Source: Xestospongia muta
Taxonomy: Eukaryota > Porifera > Demospongiae > Haplosclerida > Petrosiidae
NCBI GenBank assembly: GCA_963693285.1
Contig: OY848928.1
Coordinates: forward strand, 5,051,827-5,115,826
DNA length: 64,000 nucleotides
Direction: 5' to 3'
The notes beneath the pieces were generated by a model. That model was not told the DNA's origin, did no database searches, and worked only from the letters and a program-made list of their open reading frames with translations. The translations under genes and the position numbers were made by a program. Below are positions 38,665 to 63,820 of this stretch, in pieces. Position 1 is the stretch's first letter, and the number at the start of each line of letters is the position of its first letter.

Positions 38665-40854
38665 ATAGTAAGAACATCATTACACTTCCATCACTGGAGT
38701 GATATTATATAGCCTACATTATAGGATAGTCTCGCATATGTACTCATTTGCTTGGTAATAGCAGCTTTAGTCCTTTTTTATTGCATTCCTTATACTTAGG
38801 TATTATTATTGGATGTCTTGTGATTGTTGTGTGTTTTTTATACAGGATTCCAAGAGATTGTAAAATACGAGGTCTCTTTTTTATTGATCTAGTGCTTTTC
38901 CTACTACTTTTGAGCAAATGTTCAATGATAATGTCTTTAATTATAATTACTATTATTATTATTATTAAGATGAGATTTCTGTTTGCTCCATTAATAAACA
39001 GAGGACTTGTCTTTTTGAGGTGTTTATAATAAATTATTATTCAAGAAAAGTTTACTTAATTATTATTATTGTTATTGTTCATTGTTTTGAATATAATATT
39101 AATATTATTAAAATTGTAACTACTGTCTTCTATTTTCCTCATTCTGTTAGCAAGCAACTTAAGAGTCAGCAGATGTACAAGTCTTTATAATTATTTATAA
39201 TAAGTGGGTGCTTCGTAATGATAGTTAATACTCCCATGTATTGTATACAATGTGCAAATAGTATTGAAGTTGCATACTATAAATATTATAGGTTTAACAG
39301 TAAGAGTTGCATATACTGATTTCTTAGAAATACCACATCATAGTGATTGCTAAACAAAGCCTTTGGGAGAAGAGGTTTGGCACAATAATTGAGTTATCAT
39401 TTTGGTAATGTTACCAATGGTGTGTGTGTTGGTATGTTTTGCAATCTAGAACTAATTATAAAGGTATTTAGTGAAAATGATATATGAACATTAATATGTT
39501 ATGTGAACTAGCCATTAAAGTGAATGGTGCACTAATCTTTTAGCTCATGCATCGGGTATGATGAGGTGAGAATCATTTGAATTATTTCCATATATGGTTT
39601 TAAAAGGTAACCTAGATAAAATTTATAATGATTATTTCATGCAATGGTTTGAATTGTTTTATGTATACATGGTGACTGTGTCCAAGCAACTCAAATATCC
39701 CTATAAACTTGGGGCACAGTCAAGTACGTTATTACGCAAGATCACATCTGTTTCTTTGTTATTAGTGCAATACTGCCATAACAATTCTTGTATGATACAA
39801 TGATGTAGCATATAATACAACCTTTGTTTTGACATTCCTATCTGCCGTATCTTTACTGTAATTCTAACTTCTTCTATTTACACAAAAGACTATCCCACAC
39901 TTATTGTTATAGTGTTTGTTCCCACTTGTGTATTAGAACTAAGACATATGAATAAATTAACATTTTGTTTTGTTTTATTAGCATAGTAGGGCCGTCTCCT
40001 ACTAAACCAGATTCTTTCTAACTGTACAATCTAACTAGAGCCTGTTTACATATGCCAATAGTAGCAAACACATTCAAATTAAACCTTATAAGTGTTGACA
40101 TTATATAGTTAGTTAGTAAAATAGTTGGCAAGAATAGTTACAGTGTCATAATTATATGCATCTTCCATGTAACTAATCGGTCGGGATATAATTGTTTTAG
40201 TGGTTGTCTATGATAAGCCATGTCCAGCAGATGGTATGTTCATAGATGTGGCGGCTTCTATAGCATGTTATCCAAAGTTATATAAAGTATGGACTTGGCA
40301 AAGTGTTTAACTTGAGTCATAGGCGCTTCTCTACTGAATATAAAGCATGAATTCATCTCTATGATGATCCTATTGGGAATTCCAATCTATTGTCTATATT
40401 GCCCAACTAAGAAGAAGAAAGCCTCTGAGCCAAATACCATGTTATGTAGAAACTTCCTAAGATATTTATCCACACATGCTTCACTTTTTGGCTTAAACAT
40501 ACTGTTTATGGAAGGAATCAAATATTATTGGTACACATCCAGTGATTTATACAGCAATTTTTCTTACATTAATATGCCATTGGTGTTATCAACATAGAGT
40601 ATTGTGTTACATAATATCTTGGAAAACAGAAATAAAGTTCTTTAATATTATTTAAAAGCAAAATTAAGGAAAACATAGCAAAAATAAATAATAATAATAA
40701 TAATAATATTTCAGTTTAACATAAAAAATAATCAAATTAATAAATTAGAAAAAAACTTTATATTAAAAATGTAAAAATTGAAATAGAATTAAAGAAGTGA
40801 GATGGTCATACCAGTGAAAGAAACATACAGTTATACTCTCGTGATAACCAAACA
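38665..40854. other. Intergenic region after YTHDF
   Basis: 2.2 kb between the YTHDF stop and the stop of the minus-strand secreted gene. AATAAATTATTATT near 39028 is a plausible YTHDF polyadenylation site. Open frames at 38748-39029 and 40361-40597 are AT-rich, have no recognisable homology and no splice context, so I do not call them. (TAA)n near 40690. Confidence 0.5.
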
Positions 40855-41648
40855 CTAATATTCAGTACAGAGTTTATCGCAGTCCATATTTTCATATATC
40901 TTGAAATAAGTTGCACAGAATTTAGGCGATTTACTTTTCATAAAACTATACTGTTCCTCCGTTGCATATCCAGGATTACAGTTGGAGTTAAAGTTACAAT
41001 GTAACCATCTACATGTGTTTACGTTATCTTTAACCTTGTAAGCTCTTACTGATTTCATTGCTTCTTCCACAGTATTATACAATGACAATTGTGTGATCAT
41101 ACCAACAATACTATTAATATCAGAGCAGTTGACATTTACATGTAGCATTTCTGTAATCTGTATATGAGAAATAAAAAAATAATATAATAATTATCCATAA
41201 TTCTAATTTGTCTACATGTATTAATTGTATCACTTACCCAGGTACATGTGCTATTCAATACAGCATCTAATAAAATATATGTAGCCTTGGTTTCAACTGT
41301 ATCATAACCGTTGTCGATTGATTCATCAAGAATGCGATAAGAGTGTAGCAAATTCTTTGCTACATCAAACATCTCAGTGAGACCACTTAGTCCATTACTA
41401 TGACTTGTAAGTGTTCTCCTCTAAAAACAAAAAAAGGATAAAATGTTATTCATAGCATATATTCCTTAGCTTGTCTGACTTACCAAGATATATTTTGTAA
41501 TGCGTAGTCCTTCATCCAAAATTCTAATTCTTGTTTTAGCAGATGAATTATTACTATGATTACCATTTGCACAAGAAAATAGAACAAATGTCAAGAGTAG
41601 TCCAATGATAATCTTGCCCATTCTGAATGTCATTATTGTTTGCAGCAA
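40855..41648 (-). CDS. Secreted helical cysteine-containing protein, unknown family, member 1
   Basis: Three exons, 41484-41648, 41238-41420 and 40855-41157, both introns phase 0, encode 216 residues. The N-terminus has a signal peptide (IIIGLLLTFVLFSCANG); a Met 12 residues in (MGKIIIG) is an alternative start. The mature chain is polar and probably alpha-helical, with cysteines concentrated toward the end: TCTW at the end of exon 2, then NCSD, NTCRWLHCNFNSNC, FCATYF and DCDKLC. Potential N-glycosylation sites occur (NHSNNSS, NSTC). I do not recognise the family. It is clearly paralogous to the gene at 48918-49790: same exon number, phases, exon 2 ending in C-x-W and the TC[RK]W-x-x-C motif. 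Confidence 0.82.
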
Positions 41649-43689
41649 AAGAGTTGATTTGATCCTAATACTTTCTCTCCAAAGTGATCGTTGTGTGTGT
41701 CTGAGCTGAAGCAGCCTTCTTTTTATGTGCTGTTTTGGTGGAGCTCATTAGTATATGTCATTAGGCTACTTCATACATTCTCATACATTAGTTACCTACT
41801 CCATAGCAACAGTGATATCACATTACATTTACAGGAAGGAATCCATTAATAGTTGTACATGTCAAGTCTTAATCATTGAGATACCAGATGCATCTAACTT
41901 TGATAGTCTTCATTTATTAGGTAATAGTTCATATGACTACTCTGTTATGGTTGGTTCCAGTTAATTGTACATAATTAATGACTGTTCCTAACTCTGATAT
42001 TGTATGTACCAAACTATTGATTTCACAATAAAGGGCTCTAGTAACTGCACCAAAAATATACACGATATTATTTAACAATACATTTCAAAACCATAAATGT
42101 ACATCAATTTTATTTTATTTTATTTTGCGTTGTGCAACTTATGACGTTAGCATTGTAATTATGTGTGAATTATTTTTGAATTGGATATGCAAGTAATATT
42201 ATTGTCTAGTAACTATAATAGTTACTATAGTAACTATATTAGTTACTATAGTAACAAATAGTAATAACAAACTTTATGCGAACCATGCTATTCAAATAAA
42301 CAATAGATAAATAGATGTTATTGTTCTATCCAAACAGCACTGATTTCAACTATTGTGAAAACACCATTGTCACTCATTATTAGATAACCCATTATATCTC
42401 TATAATATACCATTATAGCTCTAAAATATACTGTAAATATAGTCTAGACAACATGTGTGAAGATAATGGTTGTGTTCTGTAGATGACTTACTCTTTTTAC
42501 ATTGTATCATAGCAACATGACCAATGATAAAGAATCTATTTATGATACTTATAACCACATATACATAAACAATAACATGAAGATAAAGTAGGTGCTATGA
42601 ACAAAACTACTTCAATGGATGAGTATTAGATCATTCATTCAAATGATGAGATCTAAGACTGAAGTAATATATATCCAATTTCTCAAACACTTGAAGAATA
42701 CTCGTTGTTACATGATGGTGTGACACTTGTGTGGTATCTGAAACTATCACAATTGAATTAGTTCATCATATCCCTGAAAATCTGTGTTGCTCCTGCACTG
42801 GTATCCGCTGGCAACTGAAACTTAAGGTTACAAAACTCAGAGTTGAATATATTGAAATAGTTTATATACAACAAATGGATAACTAATGTTCGTGTATAGT
42901 TAATTGTATGTAATATTTATAATTATACTTCTGAGTAATACATCAATGCATTTTGCATTGATGCTCTATTTTATATCAATTATAGGAAATAGGTATTGAC
43001 AGACATGGATCAGTTATCAACAGTCTTCATAATCTCTTGTAGATCAGAAGGTTGTACCCTCAGTAGTGTGTGCAATGCAATTGTGAGAACTGTTTCTTTG
43101 ATCTGCTTACTGTGTGAATTCAATCTGTCTGAAGTGCTACAGTGACATAATAAAAGAGCAATGCAAGATGTATGTTGTTTCTATTGGTAAATCTAACTCA
43201 CTTGGTTTTACATCATCCTGCAAGTATACGAAAAATGTATGATTCAAAAACTTAAACCAAACAAAAGCATAGCTATCAATTGCAATGAATACAACAATTA
43301 ATTGTAGTGTCACAATAACAGATGTTGATGTTATGAACTCACTATATGTTGTTTCAACAACTAATACATTTAACATAACGTATCAATACTTTTATTAGTC
43401 AATATTTATACGAATAATATCCTTCAATGTATGTTTAGAAAATAGCTAATAATAATAAGTTCATTTTATGAATGAAATACATTGAAAATGAATGAATTGT
43501 GTCTCAATAGGACAAAAAGTTACATTTCTGCATTGTTGTCTTAGTCACATATTACACTTGCTGACAGTGTGTGCCAGATAGTCCAGGGATAAAGTTGAAT
43601 GAGAGATGGTGGGTTGGTGTGACGATTCATAAATATCATTTATAAAATTCATATCATTTTAAAAAAATATAATTATTACACAATTCTTT
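41649..43689. other. Intergenic region upstream of secreted member 1
   Basis: 2 kb with no gene I can support. It contains a palindromic block near 42209-42256 (TAGTAACTATAATAGTTACT and variants repeated). The open frame 43137-43376 (-) has a hydrophobic stretch but no start context, splice partner or homology I recognise. The likely promoter of member 1 lies just right of 41648. Confidence 0.5.
42209..42256. repeat. AGTAACTATA palindromic repeat cluster
   Basis: Alternating TAGTAACTA and TAGTTACTA decamers (at least five) make imperfect nested palindromes that could fold as hairpins. AT-rich context; function unknown. Confidence 0.7.
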
Positions 43690-45325
43690 TCATAGAAAAG
43701 GCATACTTATAAAAATGGCCACAAAAAAGGCCAAAGCTGATGATACACAGCAAAGAAAGATGATGTAAATATTGCTTCCAGCGAGAGTTGCAACTGGCCC
43801 CACTGTCAAGGCTGCAGTCATTTGACCAGCAAATACAGCTGTGTTGATAACTGAGCAAGCTTTACCCTCCACTATTTTGTCCTCTTGGAATGGTGGTGGA
43901 TCAGTACGAAACAATATTTTTTTCATCTAAATAATAAAAGTAGATATAAATTAATTATATAATTAATGATCAATTGTCTTTAATTAACAATTAGACTGTC
44001 CATTCATTCATCTATCATCTGTCTGTCCATCTGGTCATCCATCCATCCATTTATACCTTATAGATTGAAATCAAACTAAATGGGACAGTTAAAACAACAC
44101 CAAAAAATGGTCCATAACTGGTTGACAAAACAATGACCACAAGAACTTGATGGAAATACATCATTAGACTCATACAAATAGTAAAGTAGGCAGCAATGAC
44201 CAGAAACAATGTTTTCAAGCTCACCCATCTAGTAAAACCACTGAACACAAGACTCAAAATAGCATTCAGAATAGCAGACAATGCTAAACTCCAAGATCCT
44301 ATTCGGACACCTTTGGCATAGCGTTCGTAGGTATCAGATCCCACGTCAGCATGGGGATCACCACCATATACAACAGTACCCATAAATACGGTAAAGAAAT
44401 TATTGTAAACAGCTAAAACATAGAATCCAAAATAAACCATTAACCAAATTAACCACATCTGGTGAGACATGGCATACACAAATTTGAATATGTCTCTTAA
44501 AGAATGGACGAATAATTTACCACATTTCATTGGCAAACACAAACAAGATTGTTGCTGGTTAGTATTTTGTGATAGTAGAGGTTGTGTTTCATCTGACAAG
44601 TGATCAGAATTATTAGAATTTTCCTTTACACTGAACACAGTCAATAACATAGCTACAATGATAAGAAGGGCTGCTAGCCCAAACACAATTTGTCCTTGGT
44701 TTTGGACAGTTAATACACCTTCCCGTGTTATCGAAGACCACTTTATTCCGCCTAATGCAGACCCTAACGTCTGACCTATACCAATTAGTACTGAGTACAC
44801 AAAATTTCCCATCTTTGTCTGTGTGGGTGGAAGGCTGTCAAGGAGATAAGCTCGTGATGGCAGCTGCAATGCACCAATACAAAAGTCCCCTAATATAATG
44901 CAACTAACCACACTCACAACAACAAGTGTCTCAGCATAGGGTAATTTTAGTTTAAGTAGGTAGAAAGAGTTTGGGGCACAACCAAATCCAACAGCTGCAA
45001 CAATTGCAAGAACCATGATAAATGGTCTCCTACGTCCCCATGAGCACCGACATTGGTCACTCATAGAACCCAAAAATGGCTGAAATAACAGTCCCATAAT
45101 AGGACTCAATGCAAGAGCTAATGGTGCGTACTTTAGAGGCATCCCCGTAGCAAGAATAAGTGGAACTGCATATGCACCCTCTACAGAATACCCTAAATCA
45201 ATAGCACCTCCTACCGCGCTGAGGAGAAAAGTTCTCCAGACTGATATCTCTTTGTAGGTGACTTCTTTAGAGTACGGTAAACGGGTGCTAACGTTGGGAG
45301 ACCTGGTGGGTTCTTGTAGTGACAT
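43690..45325 (-). CDS. SLC45-family proton-coupled sugar transporter
   Basis: Major facilitator of the SLC45 group, whose members carry sucrose or other sugars with protons; substrate here unknown. Two exons, 44057-45325 and 43690-43926, encode 501 residues, close to SLC45A2/A3 length. TM1 carries AVGGAIDLGYSVEGAYAVPL, followed by LSPIMGLLFQPFLGSMSDQ and the family signature CSWGRRRPFI between TM2 and TM3. Then come FCIGALQLPSRAYLLDSLP, a central cytoplasmic loop with poly-polar and Cys-rich residues, WLMVYFGFYVLAVYNNFFTVFMG, YERYAKGVRIGSW, and a conserved end QEDKIVEGKACSVIN...GPVATLAGS. About 11-12 membrane segments. The start at 45325 is the first Met with an ACAAG-type context. It lies 150 bases downstream of the AAR2 stop on the same strand. 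Confidence 0.93.
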
Positions 45326-45476
45326 GAAACGTTACAAATTCACAAGCTCGTAGCCAACACCCTCGAGTCAGATGACTTGATTAGCGTGGGCGTTAGCTGC
45401 AATGTCTTATCAACACTAATAATTAAAAATAATTGTTTAATATAAATAATAATAATAATAATAATTACAATAATTA

Positions 45477-47084
45477 TTAGTCGTTTGATTCTACAATTGT
45501 AGGAGCTTCATCTTCAGGCTCACGTGTAAAGTCCCATTTGAATTTTTTAGTCAAATGATTCTTGAATTGGTGTGCTTTCTTTACTAATGCAGCATCTAGT
45601 CCATTGGTCTCCTGGATATTACTAAAGAATACCTGGTTAAATAGATAATAAATGGACAAACAATATGAATAAATGGATGAATGGATAGATAGAATGATGA
45701 ATGGATGGACAGATAAGACCTGTAAAGTAGTCGTAAGGAAATTATTTCGGGAAACAATATCGACAAAAAAATCTTGAGGTATTTCTTTCAATTGGAAATG
45801 CAAAACAGAAATAGTGTTTAAAAAGAGAGACTGTCTTGAGAGAAGAGATCTCTCAGAAAAGCACAGAACTCGAACAAGTTGCTTCCATTGTTCAAATGCC
45901 TCATAAACTGTAAACAACAGGAGAGGAAACCAATAATATTATAAAATTAAAAGGTTTCCAAGAAAAATGAAGGGACGAGTAATATTAGTCTAATCAGTTT
46001 AATACAAAGAATGTAAACAATACATAATAGAAGTTGGCAATAGCATCATCCTTACACAATAGCGCAGATATAGAATGCAGCAATATATCTGATATTAGGT
46101 TGACATAGTTATGTTAATTACTTGTGGGACCACTCTAGAGCTATTATATAGAAATGATGCAATTGACCGTCCCTAGTATCTTGTTTGCATTCTTTGTATT
46201 GAATTGATATTACCTATCCCTAAATTCGCTTCATTTTAAGATTTTTTTTCTTATATTAATTTTTTTTTAAAAATGTAAATGTTTCGATAGTCAATAGCAA
46301 AAGGTAAGACAACGAGTTTCCATGCTTTAACTAGTTAACAAAAACATACATCTTACATATTATGATATATATATATATATATACTTTTTAATAACTAAAA
46401 TAATTAAATAAAGCAATAACAGGAACTTGGTATATTCCATGATTCATTAGTTCTGGACAACAAGGAAATTCAATGCATCATAGCTGGGCTTAGAGTCATA
46501 GGCTTATCAGGTATATAATAATAATCATGGTCTATAACATGTACAAGTACATTGTATACATTATATAGCTTTTATTACTGTGTTTCGCATGTTATCATCC
46601 GTTTCTTTTCCGTTAATATTAATTATTCATAAAATGGCTTCCTGACAGTAGCTCGATAGTAAACTGTTGAAATCATTAGTTTTGTTTCTGAAGCACTCAA
46701 AATGAGATCTATAAAGGTCATACTTTATACTTCATAGCTATATGTGTTACCTTGGTGAGTTTCATGTTCAAACTGTTTGTGGTTATTGAGTAATTTGAGT
46801 TATCATGAATTATAAAGCAAGGGCAGAAGAAAGATGTACAAATGCAACATTATGTCTGTAATGCTTGCAAAGAATTGAAAGATTTTGATCATGTTTGAGT
46901 GAGATATTTATTGTTTCTGCCAATACATTTCAATGGACAATCTGGACCATCCCTACATATGTACTGCTACCACCAGCTTACTTTGATTACAACTAAAGTA
47001 ATGTGATTGTAGATTTGTAGTTACCTTGTCCTATCATAAAACAGACAAAAGCAATCTGGAGTTCTCCCAATAAGTTAGACTCGT

Positions 47085-47158
<74 letters not shown>

Positions 47159-48744
47159 GGGAGGGAGGGAGGGAGGGAGAGAGGGAGGGAGAGAGAGAGA
47201 GAGAGGAAGGGAGGGAGGGAGAGAGAGATATCAAGGCAAGTTCTTTCAAATACCATTTTCATAATAAGTCTCAATAAGTGATTCTAAAGTGTACGAGAGG
47301 TCCATATTGTGTTGAGTGACTTCAGTGGGCGTGGCACCCTCAGGATGCTTTAACCGCGGAATGGAAGTAAATCTACACACTTCAAATAGACAACAGTCTA
47401 CTGATATAAACTAATACCTTAAGATTGATCCTTTAACAGGCATTAAAGGAAGACGTGGGATAATAGATGGGGACTTTGTCTTTGATTGAGGAAACTCACC
47501 AACTCCAGCAAAGTATCCTCCACTTGATACTGAAGGGGTGTCTTCCTCAGAAGTAGCTTCACAAGGAGTAACAGTTGCTGATAATAAAAGAAATTAATAC
47601 AATCAAAAAATTCAATTCTTTTCTCACGCTCATTTTCCTCTAATGGAGCCATCTCTACCTGAGTGACAGCTGATACGATACCTGTCTCTGGTTGAACTCT
47701 GTATAATTGTGAAATTTAAAAAAATTAGTAGGAACTTCTCAATTGAACAACTTTAAAAGATACCTTAATTAATTAACTAGGATTGCTACAATTGTGTACA
47801 TTAATTATTAATTAATGTACATATTAACTAGCTAATTGTATGAGATAAACCTAATTTCACGAACAATAATTATATAAAATTGAAATGGCTCAGAAAATTA
47901 AGACTTGTCAAATCTAACAAGCTTCATTAATTGAAATAATTTTGAAATTAATCAATGTTATTAACAGGAGTATGTTTCATTATGTCCCTTGTCTAAGTAT
48001 AAAGATCAAACTCTTTCAAATACAGTATGATAATTTCCTTCGAACAGGTTCTCCACTTTATTGCTGTCTAAACAAACCTTTCAACGAGTTTAGTTGTAAT
48101 ATTGTTAGTCAAAGAAAGCCATCTTTTAAGAGATTCATAAGGATAAGGACCAAGATGTCGGTCTAATTCTTGAAGATCTGAGTAGAAGAGTAAATAGCAA
48201 TAATAGAAATAAATTTTACTTGATCGTAGTCTCTCTACTGTAGCAATGTCAACTCCTTCGTCAGTTAATTCTTCATTTTGTGGTTCCCAACGCCGCACAA
48301 ATATCTGTAATGACAAAATCAGAACTATTGTATTGTCAGTACACTATTATAATCATGTGACCTCTTTCGGTTCAAAGCTATGAAAAAATCCAGTTCGAGG
48401 AGCAGTTTGGCGGCCATCTTTACTTACTGCACTAAGTGAGGAAGTTAACAAAAATATCAGGGATTACATTATTCCCAATATGGAAGAATTCATATAAAAT
48501 ACTCAGTATGTTTATAAACAATCTAATTCCTAACAATCATCTAGTAAACAGCTGTAGTTCAGGTGTATACTACCAACCTGTAGTAAACAAAATGTAAACC
48601 CGAGGGTATCATTTTGATCCCTTTGAATCTTGGTCCTACATTCCAGCAGTTATAATCCATACCGATTTCTGTCCCTTCTGGCACATCAAGAAGTACCAAG
48701 AAAGCACCCTCGTGGAATAAACGTTGTGCCATCTCCTGTTCCAT
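45477..48744 (-). CDS. AAR2: AAR2 splicing factor (U5 snRNP assembly)
   Basis: AAR2 is a chaperone of U5 snRNP that binds PRPF8 before BRR2 joins. Exons: 48578-48744, 48362-48431, 48220-48304, 48078-48177, 47628-47698, about 47404-47550, 47253-47372, about 47025-47088, about 45722-45909, 45477-45632. Diagnostic blocks in order: AQRLFHEGAFLVLLDVPEGTE, GMDYNCWNVGPRFKGIKMIP, GLHFVYY, ELDRHLGPYPYESLKRWLSL, PEGATPTEVTQHNMDLSYTL, LLGELQIAFVCFMIGQ, VYEAFEQWKQLVRVL, QLKEIPQDFFVDIVSRNNFL and HLTKKFKWDFTREPEDEAPT. All follow the vertebrate protein in order. The middle linker (EEDTPSVSSGGYFAGVG) is species-specific. One intron (45910-47024) is over 1 kb, unusual here. The start ATG at 48744 lies in a Met-rich context; an upstream Met is absent. 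Confidence 0.94.
47090..47228. repeat. (GA)n/(GGGA)n microsatellite in AAR2 intron
   Basis: GA units with GGGAGGGAGGGA interruptions. In the sense of AAR2 it is (CT)n ending in CTCTCAG at the acceptor of the exon at about 47088. Confidence 0.9.
47798..47824. repeat. 27-bp perfect palindrome in AAR2 intron
   Basis: TGTACATTAATTA, one base, then TAATTAATGTACA: 13-base arms with a single-base centre, in an AT-rich AAR2 intron. It may be chance in such sequence. Confidence 0.6.
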
Positions 48745-48917
48745 GATAACGATTAATAGCGCTGAGTGACTAGTTCATTATTCATTAACGTGGTTAATAA
48801 AAGTTAATTATTAATAATTAAATATTAATTAGCCTAGGAGTACAAGTGATGAAAGTAAGCTATTATAGTTAGAATAAGATGTTCAATATGTATTTCTGAT
48901 TTGTCCCACTAGGTAGT

Positions 48918-49790
48918 TCATGGACATACAAGAGTTGCACATGTTTCAGTACTACCAGCTGTGAATTTACAATAACGATCGTTGTTTTCAAGGAAAAACT
49001 GGACCAGTTTAGTTGAATCAGGGTCATCTTGTACAATGGGATTACAGAGTACATTGCACTTTATCCATTTACAAGTGTCAATGGAATCTGAGTATTTCAG
49101 AGCATTCGAAGCAACATTGACTGCCTTTTCAGCAGAGATTTGTGCAGCCAGCTTGTGGACTTGAGTTTGTGAGCAGTTAAATTTCTTGTCTTTTATTACT
49201 TCTTGCAGCTGAAGGTAAAGAATAAAATAATAAAATCACCTTTCAAGGTGTGATCTGAATGTCATCAGCTCAGTATACATGCAGGCAGCTAAATTCATTA
49301 AATTACGAATTAGTCTAAATTAGTGTGTGGCAGTGTGTATGCATCATATAACTTACCCAAGAGCATGCATCATTCAAAAGTTCATCTAGGACTACTTTCA
49401 CAGCAATTAATTCAATAGAATTGTTCCCCTGGTCGATGTCAACAATTTCAGAAATTGTATTCTGGTAGAACATGAGCTCAGAAATGTCAACAAGAAGTTC
49501 CTTTACAGTGTTTTTCTCAATAGTGTTTTTGAAAGGTGATTCCGTTGTGTTCATCTATAGAGTGGGATACATACAAGTTAAATCACTTTTTATATAATTG
49601 CATATTATATATAATATTGATCGTTGCATTCACTTACAAATACAGTGCCAGCAACTGCTAGACCTTTTTTCAGCTCCCTTAATGCACTCTCAGAGCCAGC
49701 TTGTCTAGAGAACCGATTAAGTGTTACTGGTAATGGTGCTGCACATTGAAGAGCAACCAGTTGAAAAAATATCAGAAAATGTAGACTCAT
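48918..49790 (-). CDS. Secreted helical cysteine-containing protein, unknown family, member 2
   Basis: Three exons, 49638-49790, 49357-49554 and 48918-49208, both introns phase 0, encode 213 residues. The signal peptide (LHFLIFFQLVALQCA) ends near APLPV. Exon 2 ends in ACSW; exon 3 has NCSQTQ, DTCKWIKCNVLCN, YCKF and ETCATLVC. It has the same gene structure and cysteine order as the gene at 40855-41648, but sequence identity between them is low, so the duplication is old or evolution is fast. Secretion and a helical fold are inferred from the signal peptide and amphipathic patterns. A cytokine-like helical bundle is one possibility I cannot confirm. It sits 170 bases upstream of AAR2, same strand. 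Confidence 0.82.
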
Positions 49791-51866
49791 TTTTATTTCT
49801 CTTTTAAATCTTTTGAACAGCTCTTGAATTTTATGTCTTCACTGATTCTACAGTTAGCTGGATGTCTGAATGTTCTGTTGGTTCTTTTTATAGTGAGAAT
49901 TGACTGTGTGGGTGTGGGTGGGGCTGCCCCTCAGCTGTTCCTAATTGAAACAAGGGTAAGGCAGCTCCACCAACTTATTGATGCATTAAGTGATTTCAGA
50001 TATTGAGACACCAGACTCCAAAGATGTGCTACAGTAGAATTTAGCCACTCCTAATTATAATGATTAAAATAACGTCATGCGTTACAAGAATTTCAACACA
50101 CTTATCTCTTGTTTGTATGCTATGTGCATAAATAATACATTAAAAGTTCTTACAATAGTGGATATTTTGAGAACTTGAAACTGTCCTTATTATCAAGGTG
50201 TCCGGCTCAAAAAATTGTTTCAATATTACTTTTAAAATAATTTTTATTAAAATTACAAATAGTATTTTGACTAAACACTTGATATAAAGGGTGTCCTTCT
50301 CAAAAAATTGTTTCAAGCAGTCTCACTTTGTATTATAATTTCCTGTATTCTTTCTTTTAGTGAATGCAATATTTCATAGTTCGATACACAGGATAGCTTC
50401 AATCAAGAAATAGCCATATAACATTTCGTATTCATTGAGCTCATGTGACATATTCAGCAATGACTTGTATTGCACAAGGGAAACCAATTCTTGCTTTTCT
50501 TCCCAATTTTACTCCTTCTAAGAACACCAATTGCATAATAATAAACTTGACATAATTGATTTACTATGGTAACCATATATGTAAACTCATGTGTGATGTA
50601 CCTTGAAGTGATTCCAGTGTAATAATTGCATTTGTGAATTCCTAGAAGTTGGCACTATTAGAGAGAGTGGCATTTAATAGATATCATATCACATGCTAGT
50701 TCAAATTCTCAATATTCCATTGCAGCAATTGCAGTTACTAAGAAACAATGTCTAAACTCTTAAATCATTAATTCTCACAAATTTGTTGGTATACAAAGTA
50801 TACAATTTAAGGGGACAATGTAAGTTCCCCTTGTTAAAAGCAACTAAATAATGAACTAATACTAATTGTAAATGGTGTAAAGTCTTATTAATATTTTCAC
50901 GGGACAAATGAACCATCTTTTATTGTTTATTATTTAACAATGTAAAGTCTTATTAACATTGTCACAGAACAAGAGACACGAGACACTTTACTGTTATACT
51001 GTTATTTATTTATTAATTATTAATAAACAATACACGAAGACCAATTGTTTATTTATTATAAGTAAAGTAATAAATCTTAATATTTTTAATACACCACAAA
51101 TTGTTAAATGGAATGTAAACAATTAGTCACTTAACTTACTAACTTGTCAAATGAATAGTCAATATACATTGCCAAAAATTAAAGGTTTGTCTACAGATCA
51201 TGACTATTTAAGACATAGGTTGCTAGACATCTAATACACGTAAGTTCAAAAATGTATGGTCCCTGACTAAAAGTGTCCACTCCATATTAATAATGATCTA
51301 GCGATGGGTCATTAAGATAATTCTTGGAACAAAGGGAATGTTGTGTAGTAAAACTACCTGTTCCAATACCAACAATTATATCAATGTTGTGTCTCCATTC
51401 TAATATCATTTGGCTGGTTATAATTAATTCAATTAATTAAACACATAATTAATGAGAAACTAAACAAGTTGAGTTATCAATCCAAAGAAGTACACAAAAA
51501 AAAATATGTTGCTTGGCAACATTAACATTTTACTTGTTTGTTCTATGTAGTCATATTATTACATTCTTAGTGTAATTAGAGATACTTCAAGCTTAATAAC
51601 GAAAGACAATTAACGCATTTTGCTTTGTTATTGGTATATATTTGGTAAACAAAGTAACAAATATAGTTAACAAAATAGTTTGGTAATGCAAAAATAAGAT
51701 CACACCTCAAAAATTGCAGTGAATTTTAATTTATATGAGACGGAGTGGAGATAAAATAGACAAATGAATTATGTTAATAACTTGAATTATATTATATATT
51801 AATTACATATTCAGTCATGTATCTCTTTAAAAACAACAATGAAAAACAAATTTAAAAAATAATTAA
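49791..51866. other. Intergenic region between secreted member 2 and SCRIB
   Basis: 2 kb without a supportable gene. It contains two related segments (about 50173-50220 and 50285-50320) sharing GGTGTCC, then CTCAAAAAATTGTTTCAA. TTTATT elements around 51004-51060 and AAT-rich sequence probably belong to the SCRIB 3' UTR. The promoter of member 2 should lie just right of 49790. Confidence 0.5.
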
Positions 51867-63603
<11,737 letters not shown>

Positions 63604-63820
63604 TGATTCTAGCGTATTTAACTAATAGTTTGCTGGTGATTCAGAAAAAGGAGTTGTCGAGAGGTGGAGAAGACGAAATCGAAGCATAGATAGCACAGAG
63701 AAGGAGGTGCAATCTACACAACACAGCCGAAGTATTCACAGAACGTGGGTGTTTAAATATACGGAATGTAAACAAACTATGTCTTTCAGTTTACGGTGTA
63801 GGCGTGGTTATAAAAATAAA
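63604..63820. promoter_or_regulatory. Divergent promoter region between SCRIB and the right-edge gene
   Basis: 217 bases between the SCRIB start (leftward) and the ATG at 63821 (rightward). Both 5' ends share this space. No TATA box evident. Confidence 0.6.

Noticed and set aside
38748..39029. 93-residue hydrophobic open frame after YTHDF
   Set aside because: AT-rich, with poly-Ile and poly-Leu typical of translated 3' UTR; no splice sites, homologue or start context.
40361..40597. 78-residue open frame on the plus strand
   Set aside because: No homology, no splice context, atypical composition; probably chance in AT-rich sequence.
43137..43376. 79-residue open frame with a hydrophobic stretch, minus strand
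   Set aside because: Considered as a last exon of the SLC45 gene, but that gene has its own stop at 43690 after the conserved end; no other support.
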